Assembly (NCBI RefSeq): GCF_003813775.1
Contig: NZ_RPDH01000001.1
Location: 2,604,001 to 2,668,000, forward strand
DNA from: Chitinophaga lutea
GTDB lineage: Bacteria > Bacteroidota > Bacteroidia > Chitinophagales > Chitinophagaceae
Reading direction: 5' to 3'
Length of the DNA stretch: 64,000 nucleotides
Both the position numbers and the translations under genes were made by a program. The stretch's first letter is position 1; each line of letters begins with the position of its first letter. Of the stretch, positions 9,721-19,122 are shown in pieces. The notes below the pieces were generated by a model, which saw only the letters and a program-made list of their open reading frames with translations, did no database searches and was not told the DNA's origin.

Positions 9721-9894
9721 CACAGTGCGGTAGGCGGTGAAAGCCGTCTTTAATAAGGAACCGTGTGTAAATCACGGGCTGTCGCGCAACTGTAAGTAAC
9801 CAACGTGTTACTGCCATCGATGTTCATTGTATTGACCTGAACAATACGAGAAGAACGGCAGTAATGTTACGAGCCAGGATACTTGCCCACTGTG
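9721..9894 (+). ncRNA. Cobalamin riboswitch aptamer
   Basis: The conserved core is present in order: the segment around AAGGAACCGTGTGTAAATC, then GGGCTGTCGCGCAACTGTAA, then the B12 box GAGCCAGGATACTTGCC. A perfect P1 stem pairs 9721-9727 with 9888-9894. A long peripheral arm is closed by TTACTGCC pairing with GGCAGTAA. The expression platform should lie in 9895-10019, before the metE start. Binding of adenosyl- or methylcobalamin is expected to switch metE off. Confidence 0.95.
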
Positions 9895-10019
9895 TAAGAC
9901 AAATGCTTTCGCGAAATGAAGCAGTAGTCGGGAACGGATGGGCATGCCCCGTCGTGTCTCATCATTCCTCACCTTCTACCCAATTCCTGAAAGCGTACCG
10001 GAAACTGTAAGGGACATTA

Positions 10020-12362
10020 ATGCACATTAATGTTTCACTAAAAAGTTTTATGCGTATGCTTAAACACAACCTTGGCTACCCCAGGATGGGAGCCGCACGC
10101 CAGCTTAAAAAAGCCTGCGAACAGTACTGGCAGGGCCGCATCGGCCGCAGTGAATTATTTGTAACCGCCAAGCGCCTTCAGGAGGAGCACTGGCAATTGC
10201 AACAACAGGCTGGGATGGACCTCATCCCCTGCAACGATTTCAGTTTTTACGATCATGTGCTCGACATGAGCCTTTTGCTGGGCGCCGTACCGGACCGTTA
10301 TGCCCCCGTGGTAACGGACGTCCCGGGCAACGCGGAGATCGACCTTTATTTTGCCATGGCCAGGGGATACCAGCAGCATGGGCTCGATATCACCGCCATG
10401 GAGATGACCAAGTGGTTTGACACGAACTATCATTACATCGTTCCCGAATTCACCGCCAACCAGCAGTTCCGCATCATTTCCAACAAGGTATTCAATGCTT
10501 TCGACGCGGCCAGGCATACCACCGGCACCATTCCCAAGCCGGTGCTGATCGGCCCTGTGTCGTATTTGCTGCTGGGCAAGGAAAAGGAACGCGGTTTTCA
10601 CCGGATATCGCTGCTGGAAAAACTGCTGCCCGTGTACATCGAGGTGTTGCAGAAGCTGCAGGAAGCCGGCGCCGTATGGGTGCAGCTCGACGAGCCCTTC
10701 CTGGCGATGGACCTCAGCGAGGCGGAAGCCGCGGCTTTCCGGAACGCCTACGCGGAAATCGCCCGCAAGTGCAAAGGCCTGAAACTGATGATCGCCACCT
10801 ATTTCGAAGGGTTGCGCGATAATATACAGCTGGCCGTGAACCTGCCGGTATGCTGCCTCCACCTCGACCTGACGCGCGCCCCTCATCAACTCGAAGCCGT
10901 ACTGGCAGCCATGCCGCCCAAAACGTCGCTGTCTCTAGGCGTGGTAGACGGAAGGAATATCTGGAAGAACGACTACGAACGATCGTTGTCGCATATACGG
11001 AAAGCAGTGGCGGTGCTGGGGGAGGACCGGGTGATGATCGCACCGGGTTGTTCGCTGCTGCATTCCCCCGCTGATTTGTCGCTCGAAACCGCCCTTGACC
11101 CCGAAATGCGCTCGTGGATGGCGTTTGCCAAACAGAAGTTGCATGAAGTGTATGAGCTCGATGCGATTGTTGCGGGGAATACCGCCCTGCTGGAAGCCAA
11201 CAGCGTGGCCATTGCCGGCCGCCGCACATCGGCCAGGATTCACGTGCCCGCTGTAAAGCAGCGCACGCAGGCCATTACGGATGCGGACGCCGCCAGGCTG
11301 AGCGCTTTCCCGGAAAGGCAGCGGGTGCAAACCGAAAAGCTGCGCCTGCCGCTGCTGCCCACCACTACCATCGGCTCGTTCCCGCAAACCGATGAGGTGC
11401 GCCAGCTGCGCGCGCAGTTCCGGAAAGGGGCTATCACGGCCGAACAATACGATGCGGCCATCGAGGAGGTAACCTTGTCGGCTATCCGCTGGCAGGAGGA
11501 AGTAGGCCTGGATGTGCTGGTGCACGGAGAGTTTGAGCGGAACGACATGGTGGAGTATTTCGGCGAGATGCTGGACGGTTTTGTGTTTACGCAGAACGGT
11601 TGGGTGCAGAGTTATGGCAGCCGCTGCGTGAAACCGCCGGTTATTTACGGCGATGTAAGCCGGCCGCGCGATATGACCGTTCGCTGGACGCAGTTCGCGC
11701 AGGCGCAGACGGAGTTGCCCATGAAGGCGATGCTCACCGGTCCCGTAACCATTTTACAATGGTCGTTTGTACGGGACGATCAGCCCCGTTCCGAAACTAC
11801 TTACCAGATAGCACTCGCCATCCGCGACGAAGTGCAGGCGCTGGAACGTGCCGGTATCGGCATCATCCAGATCGACGAGCCGGCCATCCGCGAAGGCCTG
11901 CCCTTGCGCAGGGCGGATCGCGAAGCCTACCTGCACTGGGCCGTACGCGCCTTCCGCGTGGCGGCCTGCGGGGTGAAAGACGAGACACAGATCCATACAC
12001 ATATGTGTTACAGTGAGTTCAACGATATCATCGAGCACATCGCAGCCATGGACGCGGATGTGATCACGATCGAAACCTCCCGTTCGCAGATGGAGCTGCT
12101 GGAAGCCTTTGCCGGATTCCGGTACCCCAATGAAATCGGGCCCGGTGTGTACGACATTCACTCCCCGCGTGTGCCCGGTGTGGAAGAAATGACGGCATTG
12201 CTCCGCAGGGCGGCACAACTGCTGCCGGTGCGGAATCTTTGGGTGAACCCGGATTGTGGTTTGAAAACGAGGAAATGGCCGGAAACGAAAGCGGCCCTGG
12301 AGAACATGGTGGCCGCCGCCAGGGAGGCCAGGGTGTTGTTCAATGAAAATGTGGTGGTGTAA
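10020..12362 (+). CDS. metE: Cobalamin-independent methionine synthase
   Basis: Transfers a methyl group from 5-methyltetrahydropteroyl-tri-L-glutamate to homocysteine, the last step of methionine synthesis, without B12. At 780 residues it is close to the family length of about 755-770. The N-terminal half begins with the HNLGYPRMG signature. The C-terminal catalytic half has Zn ligands His661 and Cys663 (IHTHMCYSEF) and Cys746 (NPDCGLKTR), and the IQIDEPAIREGLPLR strand. The start is set by the AAGGGA ribosome site a few bases before ATG 10020; an ATG at 10050 or 10056 would also fit family N-termini. Regulation by the upstream cobalamin riboswitch implies that a B12-dependent MetH also exists in the genome. 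Confidence 0.97.
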   Translation: MHINVSLKSFMRMLKHNLGYPRMGAARQLKKACEQYWQGRIGRSELFVTAKRLQEEHWQLQQQAGMDLIPCNDFSFYDHVLDMSLLLGAVPDRYAPVVTDVPGNAEIDLYFAMARGYQQHGLDITAMEMTKWFDTNYHYIVPEFTANQQFRIISNKVFNAFDAARHTTGTIPKPVLIGPVSYLLLGKEKERGFHRISLLEKLLPVYIEVLQKLQEAGAVWVQLDEPFLAMDLSEAEAAAFRNAYAEIARKCKGLKLMIATYFEGLRDNIQLAVNLPVCCLHLDLTRAPHQLEAVLAAMPPKTSLSLGVVDGRNIWKNDYERSLSHIRKAVAVLGEDRVMIAPGCSLLHSPADLSLETALDPEMRSWMAFAKQKLHEVYELDAIVAGNTALLEANSVAIAGRRTSARIHVPAVKQRTQAITDADAARLSAFPERQRVQTEKLRLPLLPTTTIGSFPQTDEVRQLRAQFRKGAITAEQYDAAIEEVTLSAIRWQEEVGLDVLVHGEFERNDMVEYFGEMLDGFVFTQNGWVQSYGSRCVKPPVIYGDVSRPRDMTVRWTQFAQAQTELPMKAMLTGPVTILQWSFVRDDQPRSETTYQIALAIRDEVQALERAGIGIIQIDEPAIREGLPLRRADREAYLHWAVRAFRVAACGVKDETQIHTHMCYSEFNDIIEHIAAMDADVITIETSRSQMELLEAFAGFRYPNEIGPGVYDIHSPRVPGVEEMTALLRRAAQLLPVRNLWVNPDCGLKTRKWPETKAALENMVAAAREARVLFNENVVV

Positions 12363-12380
12363 ATGCTTCACCTGTTGATA

Positions 12381-12419
12381 AAAAGGCTGGCCGGTTTTAC
12401 ACTGGCCAGCCTTTTTTAT
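12381..12419 (+). terminator. Rho-independent terminator of metE
   Basis: A 13-base stem (12381-12393 with 12405-12417) ending in a T run; the left arm carries five As, so it could also act on the other strand. Confidence 0.9.
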
Positions 12420-12491
12420 AATTGGTCCCAGCCTCATCAGGTTTTGCCATATGCCCTTTTTTAAGGGGTGGAAGCCCTGATTGGGCCTGTT

Positions 12492-12596
12492 TGAACGAAG
12501 CTTCAACGAAGCTTCCCTGGGTGATCAACGAAGGATCACCGGAAAGTTGATCCTTCGTTGGAGGTTCGTTGGTCCTTCGTTGAAGGTTCGTTGAAC
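12492..12596. repeat. Palindrome-rich short-repeat patch
   Basis: At least six copies of an AACGAAG / CTTCGTT core in about 105 bases: direct copies on the left, and complementary copies on the right. The centre is a perfect 13-base hairpin (12526-12538 with 12548-12560, nine-base loop). The rest of the 385-base gap between metE and aqpZ (12363-12748) holds only the terminator and no convincing gene. Confidence 0.8.
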
Positions 12597-12748
12597 ACCG
12601 TGCAAACACCCGCCTGGCGTGGGCCGTTTTTCTGATTGTTTGGCTGGTGGCGGGTTTGAGGGCGTCATTTCCCTCTTTTATTTGAAATTGGATGGCGCAG
12701 CCCCTGCACCAGGTTAACACCCTGGTACATGGAGCCTTAGCGATGGAA

Positions 12749-13459
12749 TTACGGTTTTTTCTCCAGTACCCGCCACACAATGGCCGCGGCGATGCCTCCC
12801 ACGAGCGGGGCGACAATAAACAGCCACAGCTGCTGCAGCGCTTTGCCGCCGGCAAACAGCGCCGGACCGAAACTTCTGGCCGGGTTTACGGAAGTACCGG
12901 TGATGGGGATGCACACCATGTGCACCAATACCAGGGTGACGCCGATGGCAAGACCGGCCATGGTGCCGTTACCCCACTTCGAAGTGGTGCCGAAAATCAC
13001 GAAAAGGAACAGGAATGTAAACACGGCCTCGGCGAGGAAAGCGCTGGTAATATTGTACCCGCCGCCATAACCTTCGCCCCATCCGTTGGAACCGAGGGCG
13101 TATTCTCCCAGTTCCCAGCCCGGGCTGCCGGATTGCAGCAGGTATAATACCCCGGCTGCGAGGGTAGCGCCGATAAATTGGGAAACAATGTAGCCCACTG
13201 CTTCGCCGGACTTGATTTTACCGGCCGTCAGCATTGCTACGGTGATGGCAGGGTTAATGTGACAGCCGGAAATACCCCCGATGGCGTAGGCCATCACCAC
13301 CACGGCCAGGCCGAAGGCGAAAGAGATGCCCAGGAGGCCCAGGCCGGCCGGTCCGCTGGCTGAAACACCTGCAACAACGGCTGCACCGCAACCAAACAAT
13401 ACTAATGAAAAAGTGCCGATCAATTCGGCAAAGTACTTCGTGGAGGATTTGATTTCCAT
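12749..13459 (-). CDS. aqpZ: Aquaporin Z
   Basis: A 236-residue inner-membrane water channel of the MIP family. Six membrane helices and two half-helices carry the NPA motifs at 69-71 (GCHINPAITVAM) and 192-194 (SVNPARSFGP). His180, Thr189 and Arg195 occupy the selectivity-filter positions of water-selective AqpZ rather than glycerol facilitators. The GSNGWGEGYGGGY loop matches E. coli AqpZ (ASNGYGEHSPGGY). Transcribed alone, divergent from the sorbosone dehydrogenase-like gene. Confidence 0.93.
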   Translation of the reverse strand: MEIKSSTKYFAELIGTFSLVLFGCGAAVVAGVSASGPAGLGLLGISFAFGLAVVVMAYAIGGISGCHINPAITVAMLTAGKIKSGEAVGYIVSQFIGATLAAGVLYLLQSGSPGWELGEYALGSNGWGEGYGGGYNITSAFLAEAVFTFLFLFVIFGTTSKWGNGTMAGLAIGVTLVLVHMVCIPITGTSVNPARSFGPALFAGGKALQQLWLFIVAPLVGGIAAAIVWRVLEKKP

Positions 13460-13565
13460 GTAGATAGAGGTTTAGTTCCTGTTAAAACAACAATAATGCC
13501 GTCTTTGTTTTTGACTTTTTTTGGCAACATCCTTGTGGGCACTTATACCATTAAACCATCGTCTT

Positions 13566-14879
13566 ATGAAACAGTCCCTTTTTATACTCACCATATGTTC
13601 GCTGGCGGCATGCAACAACGCCGGTCAAAAAACGCCGGCAAAGGAAGACAGTACTGCCCTTGCCCAGGAGGCCCCGGCTCACGTCGATTCGCTGCCCGAG
13701 CCGTATGCGACCGACACCGTGAGGAATTTCAGCAAAGTAATAGGCTGGCCCGATGGGAAAAAACCGGTGGCCCCCGAGGGGTTTGTGGTCACGAAGTTTG
13801 CCGACAGCCTGCGTAACCCGAGGTGGCTCTACGTACTGCCAAACGGGGACGTGCTGGTGGCCGAAGCCAAAAAGAAACAGAACCTCGCCAAAAAAGCAGA
13901 AGCGGTGATCAGCGGTAAAGCCAGGTCTGAAAGCGGCAGCGGCAGTGCCGACCGCATTACCTTGTTGCGGGATGCCGATCTCGATGGCAAGGCGGAAACA
14001 AGGGAAACCTTCCTGGAAAACCTGCACTCCAACTTCGGGATGCTGGTGCTGGGCAATAATTTTTACGTCGCCAATACGGACGCCCTGCTGGTGTTCCCGT
14101 ACGAAAAGGGAAAGAAGCCTGCGGGGAAAGGCAAACAAATCCTCACCCTGCCTGCCGGCGGATATAATAATCACTGGACGCGCAACATCGTGGCGAACGC
14201 GGATGGATCCAAAATATATGTAAGTGTAGGCTCCGGCAGTAATGTGGGAGAACACGGCATCGCGTATGAAGCCCGCCGCGCCGCCATTCTTGAAATAAAC
14301 CCCGACGGCAGCGGGGAGCGCATCTTTGCGTCCGGCTTGCGTAACCCTGTGGGCATGGATTGGGCGCCCGGCACCAATACGCTTTACACCGTGGTAAACG
14401 AGCGCGATAACCTGGGAGATGACCTCGTGCCCGACTACCTCACCAGTGTGCGGGATGGCGGCTTTTATGGCTGGCCATGGTATTACTGGGGCCATCATGA
14501 AGACCCGCGCCTCACCAGTCCGGATTCTACCCTGAAAGCAAAGTCGATTACGCCTGACCGTGCGCTGGGGGCACATACGGCTTCATTAGGCCTCGTTTTT
14601 TACAAGGGCCGGAGTTTCCCTGCCAAATACCACAACGGCGCGTTTGTGGGGCAGAGAGGGTCGTGGAACCGGGCGCAATTATCCGGCTATAAGGTGGTAT
14701 TCGTGCCTTTCTCCAATAACAGACCCGGCCAGCCGGAAGATTTCCTGACCGGGTTTATCGCCAATGCAGGCGCCAGCGAAGTGTATGGCCGGCCGGTGGG
14801 CCTGGCCATTTTACCCGATGGTTCCCTGCTGGTGGCCGATGATGCGGCGAATACGATCTGGCATGTGAAGAAACAGTAA
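13566..14879 (+). CDS. PQQ-type sugar/sorbosone dehydrogenase-like lipoprotein
   Basis: A 437-residue exported lipoprotein: ATG 13566 gives MKQSLFILTICSLAAC with lipidated Cys16. The body is a six-bladed beta-propeller of the glucose/sorbosone dehydrogenase family. Landmarks are GNNFYVANTDALLVF, NHWTRNIV, SGLRNPVGMDWAP, NERDNLGDDLVPDY and GVLPDGSLL-like repeats (LAILPDGSLLVADDAANTIW). PQQ-dependent periplasmic sugar oxidation is the family role; the actual substrate and cofactor binding are not proved by the sequence. The in-frame upstream start at 13521 would bury the signal peptide and is rejected. Confidence 0.85.
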   Translation: MKQSLFILTICSLAACNNAGQKTPAKEDSTALAQEAPAHVDSLPEPYATDTVRNFSKVIGWPDGKKPVAPEGFVVTKFADSLRNPRWLYVLPNGDVLVAEAKKKQNLAKKAEAVISGKARSESGSGSADRITLLRDADLDGKAETRETFLENLHSNFGMLVLGNNFYVANTDALLVFPYEKGKKPAGKGKQILTLPAGGYNNHWTRNIVANADGSKIYVSVGSGSNVGEHGIAYEARRAAILEINPDGSGERIFASGLRNPVGMDWAPGTNTLYTVVNERDNLGDDLVPDYLTSVRDGGFYGWPWYYWGHHEDPRLTSPDSTLKAKSITPDRALGAHTASLGLVFYKGRSFPAKYHNGAFVGQRGSWNRAQLSGYKVVFVPFSNNRPGQPEDFLTGFIANAGASEVYGRPVGLAILPDGSLLVADDAANTIWHVKKQ

Positions 14880-14989
14880 ACAGCGGCATGGTATATGGCT
14901 ACCGGGGTGCCTGCCGGGAAATTCGGCAACACTTATACCTCCGGCAGTAGTCCGCAATCAATGGGCACGACGTGCATGCCGGGCTGTTA

Positions 14990-15277
14990 TCAATACACAT
15001 TGAAAAACGCCAGCGCCGGTGAGGGCTGCTGCCGCAAAAACTTTTCAAGTTCATAGTTGAGCTGGCGGCGCACCTGTTTGCGGCAGATGTGCAGCGTTTT
15101 GCCTTCTATTTTCCTTTCCATCAGCTGCTCATGACCGGCGGAATAAAACCGGATGATGGTGTAAGGATGGGGCGTGCGGCCGGTTTCTACCGTCCAGTAT
15201 GGCAAAGGTGTTTGCGCCGGAAGCGCCAGCGGAGCCATGAACGTGCATAAGAGCACGGCGTAGAAGAATTTTTTCAT
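14990..15277 (-). CDS. Small secreted hypothetical protein (95 aa)
   Basis: Starts MKKFFYAVLLCTFMAPLALPAQ, a clear signal peptide, followed by about 75 residues of mature protein with a basic stretch (RRQLNYELEKFLRQQ). The reading frame extends upstream to 15502, but the signal peptide fixes the start at 15277. No recognised domain. It stands alone between two + strand genes. Confidence 0.65.
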   Translation of the reverse strand: MKKFFYAVLLCTFMAPLALPAQTPLPYWTVETGRTPHPYTIIRFYSAGHEQLMERKIEGKTLHICRKQVRRQLNYELEKFLRQQPSPALAFFNVY

Positions 15278-15479
15278 CCTGAAGTTATTTAGATCAATGT
15301 TCGCAGGCGGGGCAGGGGCCCCGGGGTAACCATGCAAAACTATCACCCTCACCGTGCCCGGACGAGCACTTTCCGCTGAATCGCCGGAATTGATACCTGA
15401 AATGCAGCATTGAGTGACTGCAAACGTTTGCGTTTCCGGGGAATCCATCGTATTTTGACTGTTCTCAACCGATACAAAT

Positions 15480-16256
15480 ATGAAAGCAGTCCTTTCCGCC
15501 ATACTGTTACTGGCCTCCCTTGGCGCGGCCGCGCAAAAAGTGGTGCTCGACAGTTATTTCAACAACGAGATCAAAAAAGATGCGGCCGGTAAACCGTATT
15601 CCTGGCATTACAAATGGGAGGAAACGGCCATGAGCGGCTTTTCCATATTAGGTGGAAAGTTTTTGCAGCAGGGGGCGGACACGGCCACATTGTATGGTCC
15701 GCCTACCGCAGCCAGCCTGCAACATGCGGATGTGTACATCATCGTGGATCCTGACAATGCCAAAGAAAATCCTGCACCGCATCTGGTGTCCGGTACCGAT
15801 ATCAAGGCCATCGTAGAATGGGTGAAAAAAGGCGGCGTATTGCTGCTGATGGGCAACGACAGCGCCAATGCGGAACTGGCGCATTTCAGCCGGTTGTCGC
15901 AGGCATTCGGGATTACCTTCAGCAACCGCAGCAGGAATATGGTGAAAGGAAAGGATTATCGGACCGGATCGGTGCTCATCCCTGAAGGACACGCCATCTT
16001 CCCCTCTGTTAAAAAAGTGTACCTGAAGGAGCTCAGCATACTGGACGTGAAGCCACCCGCAAAGGCCATGGTGAAGATAGGGGATGATGTGATCGTCGCC
16101 GTATCGAAAGTGGGGAAGGGAACGGTGTTTGCCGTGGGCGACCCCTGGCTGTACAATGAATATACGGATGGCACCAGGATACCTGCGGATTATCAGAATG
16201 CTGCTGCGGCGGACGACCTGGTGAAATGGACGTTGCAGCAGTGCCGGAAGAAATAG
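15480..16256 (+). CDS. Secreted DUF4350-like / glutamine-amidotransferase-fold protein
   Basis: A 258-residue protein with a signal peptide (MKAVLSAILLLASLGAAAQ). The mature part has alternating strands and helices as in DUF4350 or ThuA-like folds: ADVYIIVDPDN, IKAIVEWVKKGGVLLLMGND and GKGTVFAVGDPWLYNEY. Related proteins often occur with unsaturated glucuronyl/rhamnogalacturonyl hydrolases, but none is present here. A convergent bidirectional terminator follows. Function not assigned. Confidence 0.75.
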   Translation: MKAVLSAILLLASLGAAAQKVVLDSYFNNEIKKDAAGKPYSWHYKWEETAMSGFSILGGKFLQQGADTATLYGPPTAASLQHADVYIIVDPDNAKENPAPHLVSGTDIKAIVEWVKKGGVLLLMGNDSANAELAHFSRLSQAFGITFSNRSRNMVKGKDYRTGSVLIPEGHAIFPSVKKVYLKELSILDVKPPAKAMVKIGDDVIVAVSKVGKGTVFAVGDPWLYNEYTDGTRIPADYQNAAAADDLVKWTLQQCRKK

Positions 16257-16271
16257 CGTATCACGACCGAT

Positions 16272-16314
16272 AAAAAAACGGGTGTCCTGCATAGCGGAAC
16301 ACCCGTTTTTTTTA
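16272..16314. terminator. Bidirectional terminator
   Basis: Stem AAAAAACGGGTGT with ACACCCGTTTTTT, flanked by A and T runs, between the convergent DUF4350-like gene and the phosphoesterase gene. Confidence 0.88.
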
Positions 16315-16325
16315 TGCGCGTGCGT

Positions 16326-17414
16326 TTAGTCGAGTTTTATTTCAAACTGGTCGTAGTCCGCCGTTCTCCAGGCGAATTGCCGGGTGGTGGGAGAAATCGC
16401 GAACAGGGGAGAGAAGGTTTTCACTTTCACCGTATTGTTGGCCGTAAACTCCAGTATCCGCAACCATCCGTCGCCGCCGTTGCCAAACCATCCGCCGCCC
16501 AGCGCCTGCGCGTTAAACACCATCTGGTGCACTTTTTTGCCGGCCGCGTTCAGGTCGGTCCGGAAAGCCAGGTGCGCCTTTGGATCGTCCGGTGCACCGA
16601 TGTGCCCACCGAACACCATGCGGATATTCTTTGAAGGTTTGATCAGTTTGTCAAAGATGGCGGCGCCGTAGTTACGGTCCTTCAGCAGATATTTTTCGCT
16701 GACGATATGTTCGTTCTGTGCATTGAGGTAGGAGTGGGTCAGCACGATCACAAAATGCTCCTTGTATTTCGGCTGGTTGACCACCTCCGCCGCCCACGTC
16801 AGTACGGTATCGCGGGGCGCGAACTCGAGGTTCAGCACGAGCATTTTTTTACCGTGCGGGGAGGTGAATTCGAAGGCGGCGTTTTCCATGGTGGGAATGC
16901 CTTGTCCGTTCAGGGTTACCTCCCGCAGCATTTTCTGCGTCAGGAAGTTTTTATCTACCGGGAAGTATTCATTGTAGCGGGTGATGCGGATTTCAGCGCT
17001 TTTGTAGCCGTAGTCGTGGTTGCCGGTGGCGGCGATGTAGGGCACTCTGGCGTCGAGGTGGCTGAATGCGCGGGCAACGGCTTCCCATTGTCTTTTGCTG
17101 GGCTGGTTCCCCACCTTGCCGTCCGGGTTGATGAATTCATTCTGTTCAACGAGATCGCCGGTACACAGTACCAGCTTTATTTTCAGCGAATCGATGCTCT
17201 CCGCGATCCACTGTGTCATAAGCTCGAACAGCGGCTGGTTGCGGCTGAATTTGTTATAGGTCTGCGGGTCCGGCACCAGTATCATCGACCAGGAGTCGGC
17301 CGCGCTGAGTGCAGGCGGAGTATATTTCTGCTGGGCGTTGATGGAAAGGGCGTGCAGCATGGCCCATAAAAACAGCGCCGGGCGAAGGCAGCGCCTGAAA
17401 ATCTGTAGTGTCAT
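16326..17414 (-). CDS. Secreted calcineurin-like metallophosphoesterase
   Basis: A 362-residue protein with a signal peptide ending near residue 28 (SINAQ). The dinuclear-metal phosphoesterase motifs appear in order: VPDPQTYN (first Asp, with Gln in place of the usual x-His), CTGDLVEQN, TGNHDYGYKS, LTHSYLN and FGGHIGAPDD. Likely periplasmic or extracellular hydrolysis of a phosphoester; substrate unknown. Single-gene unit. Confidence 0.88.
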   Translation of the reverse strand: MTLQIFRRCLRPALFLWAMLHALSINAQQKYTPPALSAADSWSMILVPDPQTYNKFSRNQPLFELMTQWIAESIDSLKIKLVLCTGDLVEQNEFINPDGKVGNQPSKRQWEAVARAFSHLDARVPYIAATGNHDYGYKSAEIRITRYNEYFPVDKNFLTQKMLREVTLNGQGIPTMENAAFEFTSPHGKKMLVLNLEFAPRDTVLTWAAEVVNQPKYKEHFVIVLTHSYLNAQNEHIVSEKYLLKDRNYGAAIFDKLIKPSKNIRMVFGGHIGAPDDPKAHLAFRTDLNAAGKKVHQMVFNAQALGGGWFGNGGDGWLRILEFTANNTVKVKTFSPLFAISPTTRQFAWRTADYDQFEIKLD

Positions 17415-17556
17415 GGAAAAAGGATTGAATCGATTTGAGTGCCGGACAAGTTAGCAGCATTTTTATGCCCATGCAAGCGCGATAGCAGCTTTTTTATGAC
17501 CGGCGTCAGGAAAAAACAGGCGGCGAAGGCGTATATTCCGTTATAAATCCGCAGTG

Positions 17557-18243
17557 ATGCCTGCCATGCCCCTGTACATACCTGTTACCTTTGTGCTCGC
17601 CACTTTCGTGGCCGTATGGTTATTTTACCGTGCAACCCGCAGCAAAGCGGCGTTGATTGTGTTAGCAGGCTGGCTGGCGCTTCAGGGCGCCGTTGCCGCT
17701 ACCGGCTTTTACACCGTTACCAACACCCTGCCGCCGCGTTTTCTTTTGCTGGTGCTCCCGCCCCTGCTGACCATTCTCCTCATTTTCCTGACAAAACAGG
17801 GAAGGGCCTGGATGGATACGTTCAGCGACAGCCGGCTCACCTGGCTGCATGTGGTGCGGGTGCCCGTGGAGCTGGTATTGTACTGGCTGTGCCTGCAGCA
17901 ACTGGTGCCGCAGCTGATGACGTTCGAAGGCCGCAACCCGGATATCCTCAGCGGCCTCACTGCCCCGCTCGTTGCCATCTTCGGATACATGCGGCACCGG
18001 CTCCCCAAAAGCGTGCTGCTCGCCTGGAATTTCATTTGCCTGGCCCTGCTGCTGAACATCGTGATACACGCCATCTTATCCGCGCCCACCCCTTTCCAGC
18101 AACTGGCGTTCGACCAGCCCAACCGGGGTGTGTTGTATTTCCCTTTTGTGTGGTTGCCCGGCTGCATCGTGCCGCTGGTGCTATTCAGCCACTTAGCGGT
18201 TATCCGCCGGCTGCTCGCGCAGGGAAGCGGGCCGGCACTTTGA
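17557..18243 (+). CDS. Polytopic membrane protein of unknown function
   Basis: About 228 residues with six hydrophobic segments (for example IPVTFVLATFVAVWLFY, FLLLVLPPLLTILLIFL, WLPGCIVPLVLFSHLAVI). No catalytic or transport signature was recognised. ATG 17557 is chosen over the adjacent GTG; ATG 17566 is also possible. It is followed within 30 bases by the TPR gene, which has its own weak promoter. Confidence 0.75.
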   Translation: MPAMPLYIPVTFVLATFVAVWLFYRATRSKAALIVLAGWLALQGAVAATGFYTVTNTLPPRFLLLVLPPLLTILLIFLTKQGRAWMDTFSDSRLTWLHVVRVPVELVLYWLCLQQLVPQLMTFEGRNPDILSGLTAPLVAIFGYMRHRLPKSVLLAWNFICLALLLNIVIHAILSAPTPFQQLAFDQPNRGVLYFPFVWLPGCIVPLVLFSHLAVIRRLLAQGSGPAL

Positions 18244-18270
18244 ATCCTGGCCGGATTTGATTAATTTGGC

Positions 18271-19038
18271 ATGGTCTTAAACCTCATCATACCTATGCCC
18301 TTTCCGTGGTGGAATAACTATTATTATTTGTTTGGGATAGCCCAGGTGTTCTGTATTGTGCATGCCCTCAAAACCGGTCGCCGCGACTGGATTTACATCA
18401 TTCTCTTTTTACCGGTTGCCGGTGCGGTGGCGTATTTCATCAAAGAGATGCTGCCCGAGATCAACCGCGGCGTATTCTGGGAAAACCTGCAGCGCCTCTT
18501 TTTCCCGAACGCCCGCCTCCGCGACCTGGAGCGGCGCGTACGCATTTCGGATACCATCACCAACAAAATGAACCTGGCCGAAGAGCTCATGTTGCTCAAA
18601 CGGTACGATGAGGCGATGGCCCAGGCCACAGCCTGCCTGCAACTGCGCCCCAACGATGCGGGCATCATCCTGCCGCTGGCCAGGATGCAGTTCCATAGCG
18701 GCCGGTTTGCAGAAAGCGCGGAAAATTTTCAGAAAGTACTGGGCATCAAAAACCGGATGAACAACCCGGACGATGAGCTGCTGCTGGCGCGGGCGCTGGA
18801 AGGCATGCAGGAAACAGAGAAGGCGGAAGAAGAATATAAACGCATCATCCGCCTGCATCACTCGCTCGAAGGGCGTTACCGGTACGGCCTGCTGCTGAAG
18901 CAGCTCAACCGCCCGCAGGAAGCGGCGGCGCAGTTCCAGGCCGCAAAAGATGAAATTGAATTACACCCGCGATACGTCAGAAAACTGCACGCCCAATGGG
19001 CTCGCCTTTCGGCAAGGGAACTGCGCACGGTGCGATGA
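18271..19038 (+). CDS. Membrane-anchored tetratricopeptide-repeat protein
   Basis: A 255-residue protein. Two N-terminal membrane helices (YYYLFGIAQVFCIVHAL and WIYIILFLPVAGAVAYFI) resemble the PLDc_N/phage-shock-like module. A cytoplasmic TPR array follows (LAEELMLLKRYDEAMAQATACLQLRPND, FAESAENFQKVLG, ARALEGMQETEKAEEEYKRII). A promoter-like TTAATTTG ends two bases before ATG 18271, so translation may really begin at ATG 18295 (MPFPWW). Role unknown; TPRs imply protein binding. Confidence 0.8.
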   Translation: MVLNLIIPMPFPWWNNYYYLFGIAQVFCIVHALKTGRRDWIYIILFLPVAGAVAYFIKEMLPEINRGVFWENLQRLFFPNARLRDLERRVRISDTITNKMNLAEELMLLKRYDEAMAQATACLQLRPNDAGIILPLARMQFHSGRFAESAENFQKVLGIKNRMNNPDDELLLARALEGMQETEKAEEEYKRIIRLHHSLEGRYRYGLLLKQLNRPQEAAAQFQAAKDEIELHPRYVRKLHAQWARLSARELRTVR

Positions 19039-19122
19039 CGGGTGGAGTGCCCCGGGGAAATTACCTGCCTTGCGATAGTTATATGTAAAATGAGCGTGAT
19101 GATTCGCGGCAAGCGATAGCCG

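Noticed and set aside
12397..12855. 152-codon open frame on the minus strand after aqpZ
   Set aside because: It runs through the palindromic repeats and metE terminator, overlaps the aqpZ 3' end in another frame, and has no protein-like features.
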